This document shows, one piece after another, positions 27,873-37,749 of a DNA stretch of 64,000 nt. The notes under the pieces were generated by a model that was given only the letters and a program-made list of their open reading frames with translations, made no database searches and was not told the DNA's origin. The DNA is from an uncultured Granulosicoccaceae bacterium. Its GTDB lineage: Bacteria; Pseudomonadota; Gammaproteobacteria; Granulosicoccales; Granulosicoccaceae. The stretch lies in NCBI GenBank assembly GCA_938006335.1, contig CALLMF010000032.1, positions 18,673 to 82,672 on the forward strand, read 5' to 3'. Positions within the stretch are counted from its first letter, which is position 1. Each line of letters opens with the position of its first letter. A program made the position numbers and the translations under genes.

Positions 27873-28762
27873 CAGGCCACCTCGTTGCCGAGAGCAGCTT
27901 CATAGAGCTCGTACCACTGTTCTCGATTCAAATTGACGTCAAGCGCTTTGCTGATCCCGGCGATACGTTCGATGTTGTTCGTACCGAGTACCGGAAGCAC
28001 GGTCGCCGGATGCTTGAGTAGAAACGCCACGGCAACCGCCGCCCGGTCCACACCAAACGCAGCCGCCAGTCGATCGAGGGCTGACGCCAGCTCCCCCTCC
28101 GCCGACATCAGGGCACCGCCACCCAAGGGGGACCAGGCCATCATGGCTGTTCCGTGTTGTTGATGAAATGCCAGGTCTCCGTTGGAGAACGGCTCGATCC
28201 GTGCGAGGGATATCTCGATCTGGTTTGTCACCAGCGGCGTTGTCATTGCCGATTGCAACAACTGCCAATCCCAGGGCCGAAAATTCGATACTCCCACTGC
28301 GCGCACCTTGCCGGACTGAACAAGACCGTCCAGCGCCTTGCCGGTGTCCTCTGCATCCATCATCGGATCAGGTCTGTGGATCAGCAGCAGGTCGATGTGA
28401 TCGATCGACATGTCAGTCAAGGAGTTGTTGACTGATGATTCGATGTGCTCCCGCGACGTGTTGTAGTGCTTGACCAAGCTGTCGCTGTAACGGCCCACCG
28501 GAGCCACGATCCCACACTTGGTGACGATCTCCATCCGGTCTCTCAAGGAGGGATTCGCTTTCAGCGCTGCACCCAGGATGGCCTCGGCGGTATAGCCCCC
28601 GTAGATATCTGCTTGATCAAACGTCGTAATACCTTGCTTGAGGCAGGCTTGTATCTTTGCTTCGACATGTTGTGGCGATGTGTCAGTGTCGTCACCGATA
28701 CGCCACATGCCATAGACGAGCTGACTGACGTAAAGCCCTTCACTGATCTGGATACGTTTCAT
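27872..28762 (-). CDS. Aldo/keto reductase
   Basis: GITTFDQADIYGGYTAEAILG; IDLLLIHRPDPMMD; AVGVSNFRPWDWQLL. Confidence 0.92.
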   Translation of the reverse strand: MKRIQISEGLYVSQLVYGMWRIGDDTDTSPQHVEAKIQACLKQGITTFDQADIYGGYTAEAILGAALKANPSLRDRMEIVTKCGIVAPVGRYSDSLVKHYNTSREHIESSVNNSLTDMSIDHIDLLLIHRPDPMMDAEDTGKALDGLVQSGKVRAVGVSNFRPWDWQLLQSAMTTPLVTNQIEISLARIEPFSNGDLAFHQQHGTAMMAWSPLGGGALMSAEGELASALDRLAAAFGVDRAAVAVAFLLKHPATVLPVLGTNNIERIAGISKALDVNLNREQWYELYEAALGNEVA

Positions 28763-28763
28763 G

Positions 28764-29918
28764 TTATCGACGCACACCTGCTCCGAGCGGAGTATCGGGC
28801 GTTGCTTTGGGTACGCGGCCATAGACTTCGGGCAGCGACACATTGTTCATGTGAGGTAGCACCTTTTCACCGACGTATCGGGCTTCGTCCTCGTGCGGGT
28901 AGCCAGAGAAGATGAACGACCGGATACCCATATCCTGGTAGTGCTGCAGGCGCTCAAGCACTTGCTCTGGCGTGCCTACCAGCGCTGCCCCGCAACCAGA
29001 GCGGGCACGCCCAACGCCTGTCCACAAAAGTGGCTCTATAAACCCGTCGTCACCGGCAATGTCTCGATTCTTTGCCTGGTGGCTGACGCCAAGCGAAGTC
29101 GAATCAAGTGCTCTATCCCTTATCGTCCTACCTTGCTCATCATCCAGTTTAGAGACGATGTGTTCCGCGTATTCACGTGCCTCGGCTTCGGTGTCGCGCA
29201 CAATCATGTGTACTCGAAGCCCGTAGTCCAGGGTACGGTTGTAGCGCTCAGCAATAGCATTGACCGCCTTCATGCGCCCTTCCAGTTCTTCCAGCTTCTC
29301 GGGCCACATCAGATACACATCACAGTGCTGGCCACAGAGCTCAAGTGCTGAAGGGGAGTATCCACCGAAATACAACAAAGGCCCCCCGGTCTGATAAGGG
29401 CGCACCGGATCGGTGGTCAGACCATGGAACTGATAGACCTCCCCGTCATAGTTGATTTCATCCTGAGTCCAGGCTTGCTTGAGTATCTCGACGACTTCGC
29501 GAGAGCGCTGATAGCGGTAGTCACTGTCTTCCTTTTGCCCGGGAAAGTCTGACGAGATGACATTCACCGTCAATCGCCCTTCCAGCATGTGATCGAGGGT
29601 CGCGATGGTCCGGGCCAACATGATCGGCTGCATTTCACCGCAACGAACGGCGGCAAGCAGATTGATCCTGGACGTGATCGGCGCGCATCCGGCCACGAAA
29701 CTCAGCGTGTCCTGCCCCACCTGGTAGGAGGAAGGACAGAGGATATTCCTGAACCCTTGTTCTTCCGCGGTCTTGACGATGCTTGAGCAGTGCGACCAGG
29801 AGGAACGCAAGTTGCCGTCAGGCACACCGAGAAACTGATAGTCATCGGAACACAACGCCGAGAACCAGGACACTTCTGCGCCGTCGAGGTCTTGCGAGCT
29901 TATGGGGACTACCGACAT
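28764..29918 (-). CDS. LLM-class flavin-dependent monooxygenase (SsuD-like)
   Basis: LDHMLEGRLTVNVISSDFPGQKEDSDYRYQRSREVVEILKQAWTQDEINYDGEVYQF; LFFGGYS-like LLYFGGYSPSALEL. Confidence 0.9.
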   Translation of the reverse strand: MSVVPISSQDLDGAEVSWFSALCSDDYQFLGVPDGNLRSSWSHCSSIVKTAEEQGFRNILCPSSYQVGQDTLSFVAGCAPITSRINLLAAVRCGEMQPIMLARTIATLDHMLEGRLTVNVISSDFPGQKEDSDYRYQRSREVVEILKQAWTQDEINYDGEVYQFHGLTTDPVRPYQTGGPLLYFGGYSPSALELCGQHCDVYLMWPEKLEELEGRMKAVNAIAERYNRTLDYGLRVHMIVRDTEAEAREYAEHIVSKLDDEQGRTIRDRALDSTSLGVSHQAKNRDIAGDDGFIEPLLWTGVGRARSGCGAALVGTPEQVLERLQHYQDMGIRSFIFSGYPHEDEARYVGEKVLPHMNNVSLPEVYGRVPKATPDTPLGAGVRR

Positions 29919-30085
29919 GAACACACTCCCGGAAGAATGACCTCACTCTAGCAGCGGAAACTGAGGTGATGCAATGGTGTATCAATTATTTCGGAGTGCA
30001 TGCCCAATTTACTAGTAAGCAACTGTTTTAAAATGACATTTATTTCCTGATCAAGGAGGTCTCATGTATCGCAATTCGCATTCGT

Positions 30086-30844
30086 GTGTATCATTTCCCA
30101 CCAACGCATCACACGCGGGTTCATGACCTCTTGGATGACGCCACCCCTGCACGCTCATCGCCCATTCCGCTGTATCTGCAGATCAGTGAGTCCTTGAATC
30201 GCGACATTGCGGCAGGGCGTTACAGCGCTGGCGATCGGCTACCCCCCGAGCGAGAGCTCGCCAGGCTCTTCGGTACTACAGTGAGGACGTTGCGCAAGTC
30301 ACTGTCAGAGCTTGAGAGGCTCGGCATGCTCGAACGCAGGCAAGGCTCAGGCAACTATGTTCGTAACGCCGAACAGTCGGGTGGCGTGTATTCCCTGTTT
30401 CGCCTCGAACTACCGTCGGGCGGTGGTCTGCCGACGGCTCAGATACTCGACATTCGCGAAATGACGAAACCCGCTTCGTTGCCCGAGTTCGGTCAGTCGC
30501 ACCGGGCTACACGCATTCGGCGCTTGAGGTGCCTCAATCAGATTGCCGTTGCCGTTGAGGAAATCTGGCTCGACGGTAACGCTGGCGGGATCGATGTCAG
30601 CCAACTCACCGACTCCTTGTACCGCCACTACCAGCAAAGGCTCGGCTTCTGGATTCATCGTGCCGAAGACAGGGTCTCGGTTGCCAAACTTCCGTCATGG
30701 TCGCCGAGGAGCATTCGCCCAGGGAGCGACGCCGCCTTCGGATTCATCGAGCGCTTGAGCTGGGCGCAAGACACCGTGCCCGTGGAGTTCTCGAGAACCT
30801 GGTTCGATCCTGAAAAAGCGCGCTATGTACAACGCTTGAAGTAG
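30086..30844 (+). CDS. GntR/HutC-family regulator (HTH plus UTRA-like)
   Basis: PIPLYLQISESLNRDIAAGRYSAGDRLPPERELARLFGTTVRTLRKSLSELERLGMLERRQGSGNYV; divergent from the LLM operon. Confidence 0.9.
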   Translation: MYHFPPTHHTRVHDLLDDATPARSSPIPLYLQISESLNRDIAAGRYSAGDRLPPERELARLFGTTVRTLRKSLSELERLGMLERRQGSGNYVRNAEQSGGVYSLFRLELPSGGGLPTAQILDIREMTKPASLPEFGQSHRATRIRRLRCLNQIAVAVEEIWLDGNAGGIDVSQLTDSLYRHYQQRLGFWIHRAEDRVSVAKLPSWSPRSIRPGSDAAFGFIERLSWAQDTVPVEFSRTWFDPEKARYVQRLK

Positions 30845-31136
30845 CGTCGCACCATCACGCCGCAAGTGGCACACCCACGTTTGCACGAGTCAAGCTCGCA
30901 CGCCTCGAAGATCGAAGCGCTTCGAACAGAAATTGATCGCCTGAAGATGTGCCACGCCATCGTCGCCCGCACTGCTGGGCACCTCTGCAACGTCACTTTG
31001 TGGCCATGACTGCACGGCGTGGCAATGCTGGCGAGGTGGGCAAGCGACTGGGTTTCATCGCATCGGCGGTTTGCTGGACTCGGTATCGGCCTCATTGACG
31101 AGAGTAGCGCTGTCAGCAACCCGCACACCCCACGTA

Positions 31137-31907
31137 CTACACAGAGGAAACCGATACCTGCTCACGCGACTGGGCACTGAGCAACGTCTGCAAACTGTCG
31201 ATTGTCACACAGCCTTGTTCGAGCACTGGCACGCCGCTGAACTGCGTCGCCGGTACATCCGGATCGCCAAGGTGATCGAAACGCGCCAAGGCACCTTGGA
31301 ACGATCCCTGGCTGGCAAAGTTGTTGGGTATGGCGACTACATTCAAGCCAGCATCGACCGCCGTCTGCATGCAGACGGCGGTATCTTCAATGGCAATAAC
31401 ATCCTCGGGAGACATCCCAAGTTGATCCAGCGCATGAATCCAGACAGCGGGATGCGGCTTCGGTTGTCTCACCGTGTCACGGCAGGTCACGATATCGAAA
31501 TCCTCGATTTTCAAATCCCTGGCCGCTGCCTCAAGCGTCGCTGTGACGTTATGCCTATCGGTCGTCGTGATAAAGCCAATCGCGCATGTAGCGTCCCTGG
31601 CCTCTTGCAGGAGACGCAACACACCCGGTCTAGCCGTCACCCTGCCTTTCAGAAGCTCCTCATCGAACAGCTCCGTCTTCAGCTCATGTATCCGCTTCGC
31701 CTCTGCCTCGTCAACATCCTGTCCTAGCGCACGAGCGTAGTCGACGATGCGCCGATTTCCGCCAGGGACAAGCAACATCTGTCGGTATGCGTCACGTGTC
31801 CATTGCCAATCCAGGCCCGCCTTCCTGAACGCTGCGTTGAAAGCATCCAACTGAAGCTGGGAACTATCCACAATCGTACCGATGGATCCAAACAACACTG
31901 CCTTCAC
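31137..31907 (-). CDS. HAD-like protein lacking canonical catalytic aspartates
   Basis: MKAVLFGSIGTIVDSSQLQLDAFNAAF where HAD-IA proteins have FDLDGTLVDS; IEDTAVCMQTAVDAG motif IV-like region. Confidence 0.8.
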   Translation of the reverse strand: MKAVLFGSIGTIVDSSQLQLDAFNAAFRKAGLDWQWTRDAYRQMLLVPGGNRRIVDYARALGQDVDEAEAKRIHELKTELFDEELLKGRVTARPGVLRLLQEARDATCAIGFITTTDRHNVTATLEAAARDLKIEDFDIVTCRDTVRQPKPHPAVWIHALDQLGMSPEDVIAIEDTAVCMQTAVDAGLNVVAIPNNFASQGSFQGALARFDHLGDPDVPATQFSGVPVLEQGCVTIDSLQTLLSAQSREQVSVSSV

Positions 31908-32249
31908 GAGCGTCTCTCCTGTGGGTCCTGAGGAGCTACCTCATCGGCAGGATCGTCAACGACAGGGCTGTCCACTGCGTCATGGTAGTCGTCGTTCGGA
32001 TACCCGCTCTCCGAGGGCTTGGGTTGCTGGGAAGTCTCCTGGCCTGGCTCACTGCCAGAACTAGGCATCTTGCCAGTGACCCGTTCACGTTTTGAGTGGC
32101 GCTGATTCATACCTGTCGCATGCCGAATTGTCGATGTGCCGACGTTACGAACCCGAGGCTCCCCTGTCTGCGGTGCTGCGCAATTTACAGAGGCGATCGG
32201 AAACATCAGTAGGTCGGAAAACCCCTTCTACTCGCAGTAGCCGAGAGGC

Positions 32250-32265
32250 ATGTAAGTTCTTACAT
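32250..32265. promoter_or_regulatory. Inverted repeat ATGTAAG-TT-CTTACAT upstream of the small stress-like gene
   Basis: 7-bp arms located about 80 nt upstream of the 32344 ATG. Confidence 0.4.
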
Positions 32266-32343
32266 TGATCTACGAACAGAGTACAAATTCTGTAGAACTG
32301 CGGCAGAGCTTCAGACTGTCCCCACCAAGAGAATGACACTGCA

Positions 32344-32625
32344 ATGCCCGACAAACTCGCCAGCGACTTCGTTCATACCAACGCCGAGTACGAAAAACTC
32401 AAGGGTAGTTCTCCCGACGGCAAAACGCCGCGCGAGTTGCCGTCGGCACAAGGGCCCGGACGCACCGGGTACGCTAGAGAAAAATTTGACGAATGGACGC
32501 ACGAGGAACTGCTGGCGCGGGCAAACTCGCTGGAAATTGATGTATCCGACAAGCCATCGCGCGAGCACATCATTGACCGGCTGGACGAACACGATGCAAC
32601 CCTGGCGCGTCGCGGTGGGAAGTGA
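32344..32625 (+). CDS. Small SAP/Rho-N-like domain protein
   Basis: REKFDEWTHEELLARANSLEIDVSDKPSREHIIDRLDEHDA resembles a SAP/Rho_N helix-extended-helix unit. Confidence 0.6.
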   Translation: MPDKLASDFVHTNAEYEKLKGSSPDGKTPRELPSAQGPGRTGYAREKFDEWTHEELLARANSLEIDVSDKPSREHIIDRLDEHDATLARRGGK

Positions 32626-32906
32626 AGCGTCCCGGGGTATCACCACCCGCCCGACCGGCTGATCTGCCTCTGCTTCACATGCCGCCAAGCGCCCCGGCGG
32701 GTCCGCTGAGAAACTGAAGGTAGCACACCGGTCGGCGTCGGCGAATGCCTCGAAACGCTACGCTCAGTTGTGACTTTCGCAGGATCTTAAAACGCTTTAA
32801 CTCGTTCCAATTCGTCAGCTGTCAAAGTACAACTCAAGGCTTCCAAACGCGGCATTCAGTTCGCATAGATGCGTTCCGATGGTCTCTCGCACACTTAACA
32901 CCGACG

Positions 32907-33926
32907 ATGTCGTCGCACTCCGAGAACTCAAAGACTGGCTCATCCGGTCGCGATGCAACACCTGTCTCGCATACCGAACCAACAGTTCGGCTCAATTCAC
33001 TGCAGCTTAGCGATGGACCCCAGCCCGCAGCGCTAGTTGGGTCATCCAACGCGGTCATCGCCTTGCGCGCGACCATCAGCGAAATTGCACGACGACAACC
33101 CATCGTGGCTCTCATCGTTGGCAGCACCGGCTCCGGGCGTCGGCAAGTCGCCAGCGCCATTCATCGACAGAGTGAGTTCGCGGGTACTGCTCTGCGCTAT
33201 ATCGACTGCTATCAAACCTTGCCGGTCGACCTGGATGCAATGCTCAGCTCGAGCGGCATTGAAGATCGACTGCAGCCGATGGAAGCCGCCCCGTCAGCAC
33301 CGCCTCGATTGCTGGTCATTGACGGCCTGCAGCACCTGGCGAGTACGAGCCAGCAACGAATCCTTGCGCATGTCAAACAGCTGCGCGAATCGGTCGAGCA
33401 AGGAAGCTCTGCGGGCGGCCTCGTATTCATCGTGCATAGCAGTATCAGCCACGCTCTGGAGTCTCGCGCCCTGGACCATGAGCTTTTTGAAAGCTTGGCG
33501 GATTGCGTGATTGCAGTACCTTCACTGGCAGCTCGCCGGGACGACATCCTCGACATGGCGCGTCACTTCGTCAACGCCATCAATCAGCATGATGGACAAC
33601 AAAAGGTGCTGTCAGTTGATCTGGAAAATCGTATTCGTGACTATGATTGGCCCGGCAACGTGCATGAGCTCAAGTTCGTTATCCACGAACTGTATCACCG
33701 CAGTGCAGACCACCCTGTAATCGAAAACGACGATGCGGTATCACCTATGCTGTTGTCGCAAGAACAACAGTCGATACGGGACTTCGTCGGCAAGAGCTTC
33801 TGGGAACTGCAGAGGGCTTTGCTGTTTGAGACGCTCGCCTCGGAGGGGGGTGACAAGCAGCGAGCAGCGGATATCCTCGGCATCAGCTTGAAGACCATGT
33901 ACAACCGACTTCGAGACTATCGATAG
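32907..33926 (+). CDS. Degenerate bacterial enhancer-binding-like regulator 1 (AAA+-like plus Fis-type HTH; no GAFTGA)
   Basis: Walker A-like GSTGSGRRQ (K to R), Walker B-like LLVIDGLQHL (DE lost), no GAFTGA, YDWPGNVHELK sensor II region, HTH DKQRAADILGISLKTMYNRLRDYR. Confidence 0.8.
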   Translation: MSSHSENSKTGSSGRDATPVSHTEPTVRLNSLQLSDGPQPAALVGSSNAVIALRATISEIARRQPIVALIVGSTGSGRRQVASAIHRQSEFAGTALRYIDCYQTLPVDLDAMLSSSGIEDRLQPMEAAPSAPPRLLVIDGLQHLASTSQQRILAHVKQLRESVEQGSSAGGLVFIVHSSISHALESRALDHELFESLADCVIAVPSLAARRDDILDMARHFVNAINQHDGQQKVLSVDLENRIRDYDWPGNVHELKFVIHELYHRSADHPVIENDDAVSPMLLSQEQQSIRDFVGKSFWELQRALLFETLASEGGDKQRAADILGISLKTMYNRLRDYR

Positions 33927-34022
33927 ACATTTTTCCGAGAGGGCGGAAAAAGACACAAGACATCGAGACTGAGGGAGGTGCCGGCCCATACTGATTACTC
34001 TTTCATTCTGTGAGGACTTCAC

Positions 34023-34184
34023 ATGTTGAGTTGGTCTATTGCGTTCCTTGTCATCGCGATCATTGCCGGGGTACTCGGATTTGGCGGCATTGCCGGTTCG
34101 GCGTCTTCGATTGCACAGATATTGTTTGTTGTGTTCCTGATCATCGCAATCGTCTCCTTTATTCGAGGTAGAAAGCCGATCTGA
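34023..34184 (+). CDS. DUF1328 (YtjA-like) small membrane protein
   Basis: Own translation [53 protein letters not shown]; not in the supplied ORF list (below its size cutoff). Confidence 0.9.
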   Translation: MLSWSIAFLVIAIIAGVLGFGGIAGSASSIAQILFVVFLIIAIVSFIRGRKPI

Positions 34185-34279
34185 GCTGTCGGTTGAGTAA
34201 ATCTGACAGTCGGACCAAGGAGGGCGGCCCGGGCGGGCCATTATTTCGAGCCGCCCTCAATAACCATCCAAAGTTGATC

Positions 34280-34753
34280 ATGACCGAGCTGAAACGGCAG
34301 ATTCTCGACAAGGGAGATCGCGACAACACGACTGCGGCCTTGCAAGCGTGCCTCTACGACCTGATCGATCTGGCCTTGCAGGGAAAACAAGCTCACTGGA
34401 ATCTGGTCGGATCCCGGTTCCGCAGCGTGCATTTGCAACTGGACGAAATCATTGCCAGTGTTCGAGCAGCCTCTGATGACGTGGCCGAGCGCATCGCTAC
34501 GCTTGGCGTTGCAGCAGACGGTCGCGCCACACCAGTGGGCAGCACTTCTCGTCTGGAAGGCGGGGTATCGGGTCTGCAGACTGTGGAGAGCACGGTCAAG
34601 TACTACGCCGATCGCCTGGCGACCGCCATATCCGGACTGAGAGTAGCCATCGAGACACTCGCGGAAGTCGATCCGATCTCCGAGGATCTGTTGGTCGGCA
34701 TATCCGCCGGATTGGAAAAACATCTCTGGATGCTACAGACCCAAGAGGTCTGA
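34280..34753 (+). CDS. dps: Dps/ferritin-like DNA-protection protein
   Basis: LQACLYDLIDLALQGKQAHWNLVGSRFRSVHLQLDEIIASVRAASDDVAERIATLG. Confidence 0.92.
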   Translation: MTELKRQILDKGDRDNTTAALQACLYDLIDLALQGKQAHWNLVGSRFRSVHLQLDEIIASVRAASDDVAERIATLGVAADGRATPVGSTSRLEGGVSGLQTVESTVKYYADRLATAISGLRVAIETLAEVDPISEDLLVGISAGLEKHLWMLQTQEV

Positions 34754-34785
34754 TCCAGTGACGCGAGAGGCACAACTCGCCGAGC

Positions 34786-35697
34786 ATGTCGGTTCTAGGG
34801 CTCGATAGACGGGGATGGTGGCGAGTCCTCAAACGGGCTTGGCACCGCCTTGATGAGGAAAACGTTTCGATCCTGTCGGCGGGAGTAGCCTTCTATGGCG
34901 TGTTCGCCGTTTTCCCAGGGCTCGCTGGCGTTGTCAGTACCTACGCCCTGTTCGCGGACCCCAGCGTCGTTCGCGAACATTTTCAAGCGCTGTCCAGTCT
35001 GCTCCCACAAGGCGTCACTGACGTGATCGACACCCAACTGGACTCATTGGTCGGTGGCGGCAAGAGCGGACTGGGCCTTGGTGTCGCCGGGAGCCTCATG
35101 CTGACTGTATGGAGCGCCCGGCGCGGATCAGATGCAGTAGTACGTGCCATCACTATTGCGTATCGCGAACAGGAAGACCGCAATTTTTTCAAACGTACTG
35201 CGCTGGTCTACTTCATCACGCTCACACTGGTCGTTGCTGTCGCCGCCGCCTTGCTCGGGCTCGTCGCTGTTCCGGTCGCTGTATCGTTACTGCCTGTGCC
35301 ACTCTTGCAACCTGCGTTGATAGCAAGCATTGGTTGGGTCACCTTCGTCGCTCTCGTCATGGTGTTGGTCGCCTGGCTCTTTCGTACCGCGCCACCACGC
35401 CGCTCGGCACGATGGCAGTGGGTATCGGGGGGATCTGTGGTCACGACGCTACTGTGGCTGGCAGGTTCGGTTGCCCTTTCCTGGTACTCCAGTAACTTCG
35501 ATTCGTTCAACGAGACTTACGGCGCACTTGGGGCAGTCGCGATACTGTTGCTGTGGTTTCATCTCGCAGCCTTTGCACTCATACTCGGGGCTACCTTGAA
35601 TTCGGAAATCGAATTCGAGCTTGTCAGGGACACCACTGTCGGACCGGATCGCCCCGCCGGACAACGAGATGCGTATGTCGCCGACCATCGACCGTGA
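34786..35697 (+). CDS. YihY/BrkB family inner-membrane protein
   Basis: ENVSILSAGVAFYGVFAVFPGLAGVVS...FNETYGALGAVAILLLWFHLAAFALILGATLNSEIE. Confidence 0.95.
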   Translation: MSVLGLDRRGWWRVLKRAWHRLDEENVSILSAGVAFYGVFAVFPGLAGVVSTYALFADPSVVREHFQALSSLLPQGVTDVIDTQLDSLVGGGKSGLGLGVAGSLMLTVWSARRGSDAVVRAITIAYREQEDRNFFKRTALVYFITLTLVVAVAAALLGLVAVPVAVSLLPVPLLQPALIASIGWVTFVALVMVLVAWLFRTAPPRRSARWQWVSGGSVVTTLLWLAGSVALSWYSSNFDSFNETYGALGAVAILLLWFHLAAFALILGATLNSEIEFELVRDTTVGPDRPAGQRDAYVADHRP

Positions 35698-36784
35698 CCC
35701 CGCCAAACAAGCCGATCACCAGAAGCTGGTAGACGATTCACTCACATCGATCCGGCGATTGCTACTTGTCATCCTGTTGCTACTGCTTGGCGCTGCCTTG
35801 TATTTCGGGAAACTGATAGCGATGCCCATCGTCCTGGGTCTTCTGATCAGTTTTACGCTGTCGCCGCTGACGCGTGCACTCACCCGCTTTCTCGTGCCAG
35901 CACCTCTGGCTGCAGTCTGTGTCATCGGGCTGGTCGCCAGCTCTATCAGCGCGGGTGCGTATTTGCTGGCAGACCCTTTTGCGACGACTGTTGAACGTCT
36001 GCCGGACATCAAGGCGAGTCTGGAGCGCCGTCTCGCTGGCCTGGAATCATCGATCGACACCGTTACCGAGATCAGTGACGAGATGGAATCACTCGCCGGC
36101 AACGGAGCGACCGACCAGGTCATGATCGCCCAGCCTGGAATTCTGAGTGCCGCCGCTACCTCCGTCGCGTCCGGACTCACCTCATTCGCACTGGCTTCCC
36201 TGCTGGCACTGTTCCTGCTGTCGAGCGGCAATCTGTTTGACGAAAAACTTGTCGCCTCGTTTCCGCAGTTGACCGACAAGAAACGTGCGCTACGTATCAT
36301 GCGGGATATCGAACGCAAGATTTCTACCTATCTACTGACGATCACGCTGATCAATATAACGCTTGGCACGGCAATCGGCCTTCTGTTGGCAGCGTATGGC
36401 AAACAGGACCCCGCCTTCTGGGGGGCGCTCGCAGCCTTGCTGAATTTCCTGCCCTATCTTGGAGCCGTACTTGGAGCCTCCTTGATCGCGATCATTTCGA
36501 TCGCAGAGTATCCGACCTTGACTGCAGCGCTGATACCGCCGGCGATCTACTACGTATGCAGCGCAATCGAGGGCAATCTGATTACCCCGTTGGTTGTCGG
36601 TCGCCATCTCGAGCTCAACGTCGTCGCGGTGTTCGTATTCGTCGTCATCTGGAGCTGGTTGTGGGGGGTAGCGGGTGCTCTGATGGCTGTACCTATTCTC
36701 GTCACGGTGAAGGTCATCTGCGAACACCTGACTGGCTGGCATACATTCGGACGATTTCTATCGGCACGCGACGGAGCTGCATGA
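35669..36784 (+). CDS. AI-2E (PerM-like) family transporter
   Basis: PIVLGLLISFTLSPLTRAL...FLPYLGAVLGASLIAIISI...NLITPLVVGRHLELNVVAVF. Confidence 0.93.
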   Translation: MRMSPTIDRDPAKQADHQKLVDDSLTSIRRLLLVILLLLLGAALYFGKLIAMPIVLGLLISFTLSPLTRALTRFLVPAPLAAVCVIGLVASSISAGAYLLADPFATTVERLPDIKASLERRLAGLESSIDTVTEISDEMESLAGNGATDQVMIAQPGILSAAATSVASGLTSFALASLLALFLLSSGNLFDEKLVASFPQLTDKKRALRIMRDIERKISTYLLTITLINITLGTAIGLLLAAYGKQDPAFWGALAALLNFLPYLGAVLGASLIAIISIAEYPTLTAALIPPAIYYVCSAIEGNLITPLVVGRHLELNVVAVFVFVVIWSWLWGVAGALMAVPILVTVKVICEHLTGWHTFGRFLSARDGAA

Positions 36785-37677
36785 ACGATATCGATGGCGT
36801 GGACGAAGTGACCGAGATCGCCGGTGCGGCAGTATGGGAACTGCTGCGCGACCTGGTCGCTCACCTGCCACACATCGCCGGTGCGCTGATCGTACTGGTA
36901 GTCACCTGGACGCTGGCATGGGCCGTCGAGCGTTATCTCCCTCGCCTACTGCGACGTTGGCATCAGCGCGAGTCGCTAAAGGAGCTGCTGACTCGGCTGA
37001 TCTCGATAGCAACGTGGGTACTCGGCGCCTTGCTGGCGGCAGTCATCCTGTTCCCAGGCGTGACCCCCACAAAAGTGCTTGGTGGTCTCGGCATAGCGTC
37101 ATTGGCAGTCGGGCTGGCATTCAAGGACATCTTCGAGAATTTTTTTGCCGGCATCCTGTTGTTGTTGCGGTTCCCATTCGAGAATGGCGACTTCATCGAA
37201 TGTCAAGGTATTGTCGGCCGGGTCGAGCGGGTCCTGTTTCGCATGACCTATCTCCGGCGTCCCAGTGGTGAACTGGTCGTCGTGCCAAATGCCTTCTTGT
37301 TCAAGAACCCGGTCGAGGTGCTGACGGAGAAGCCGACCCGCCGAGTGTCGGTAATGACAGGCGTTTCCTATGACACGGCGGTCCACGATGTCCTGCCACT
37401 GCTTGAGAAGACTGTGTCGTCGTGCACTAGCGTCCACGATGATCAGCCGGTGGAAATTCTTGCGAACGCCTACGGCAGCAGCAGCATCGATATCGAGATC
37501 AGCTGGTGGACGGAGTCGACTCCGCTAGACGTGCGCCATTCGCGCTCCGAAGTCATCGTGGCAACCAAGCGTGCTCTCGATGATGCGGGAATCGAGATAC
37601 CGTTCCCCTACAGGACACTGACATTCAAGGACCCGGTACCGTTGGCAACGTCTGACGAGGATACAACCTCGACATGA
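36781..37677 (+). CDS. Mechanosensitive ion channel MscS family protein
   Basis: GLGIASLAVGLAFKDIFENFFAGILLLLRFPFENGDFIE; ATGA overlap with the upstream gene. Confidence 0.93.
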   Translation: MNDIDGVDEVTEIAGAAVWELLRDLVAHLPHIAGALIVLVVTWTLAWAVERYLPRLLRRWHQRESLKELLTRLISIATWVLGALLAAVILFPGVTPTKVLGGLGIASLAVGLAFKDIFENFFAGILLLLRFPFENGDFIECQGIVGRVERVLFRMTYLRRPSGELVVVPNAFLFKNPVEVLTEKPTRRVSVMTGVSYDTAVHDVLPLLEKTVSSCTSVHDDQPVEILANAYGSSSIDIEISWWTESTPLDVRHSRSEVIVATKRALDDAGIEIPFPYRTLTFKDPVPLATSDEDTTST

Positions 37678-37749
37678 TCGCCATGCGCGTTGTCAGACGA
37701 TGGGCACAGCGCGGAATGTCGAGTGACACGTGCTGATCCTGCACCACCC

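Noticed and set aside
31904-32206. 100-aa minus-strand ORF upstream of the HAD-like gene
   Set aside because: Low-complexity, charged, no recognisable domain; an internal ATG product is possible but unsupported.
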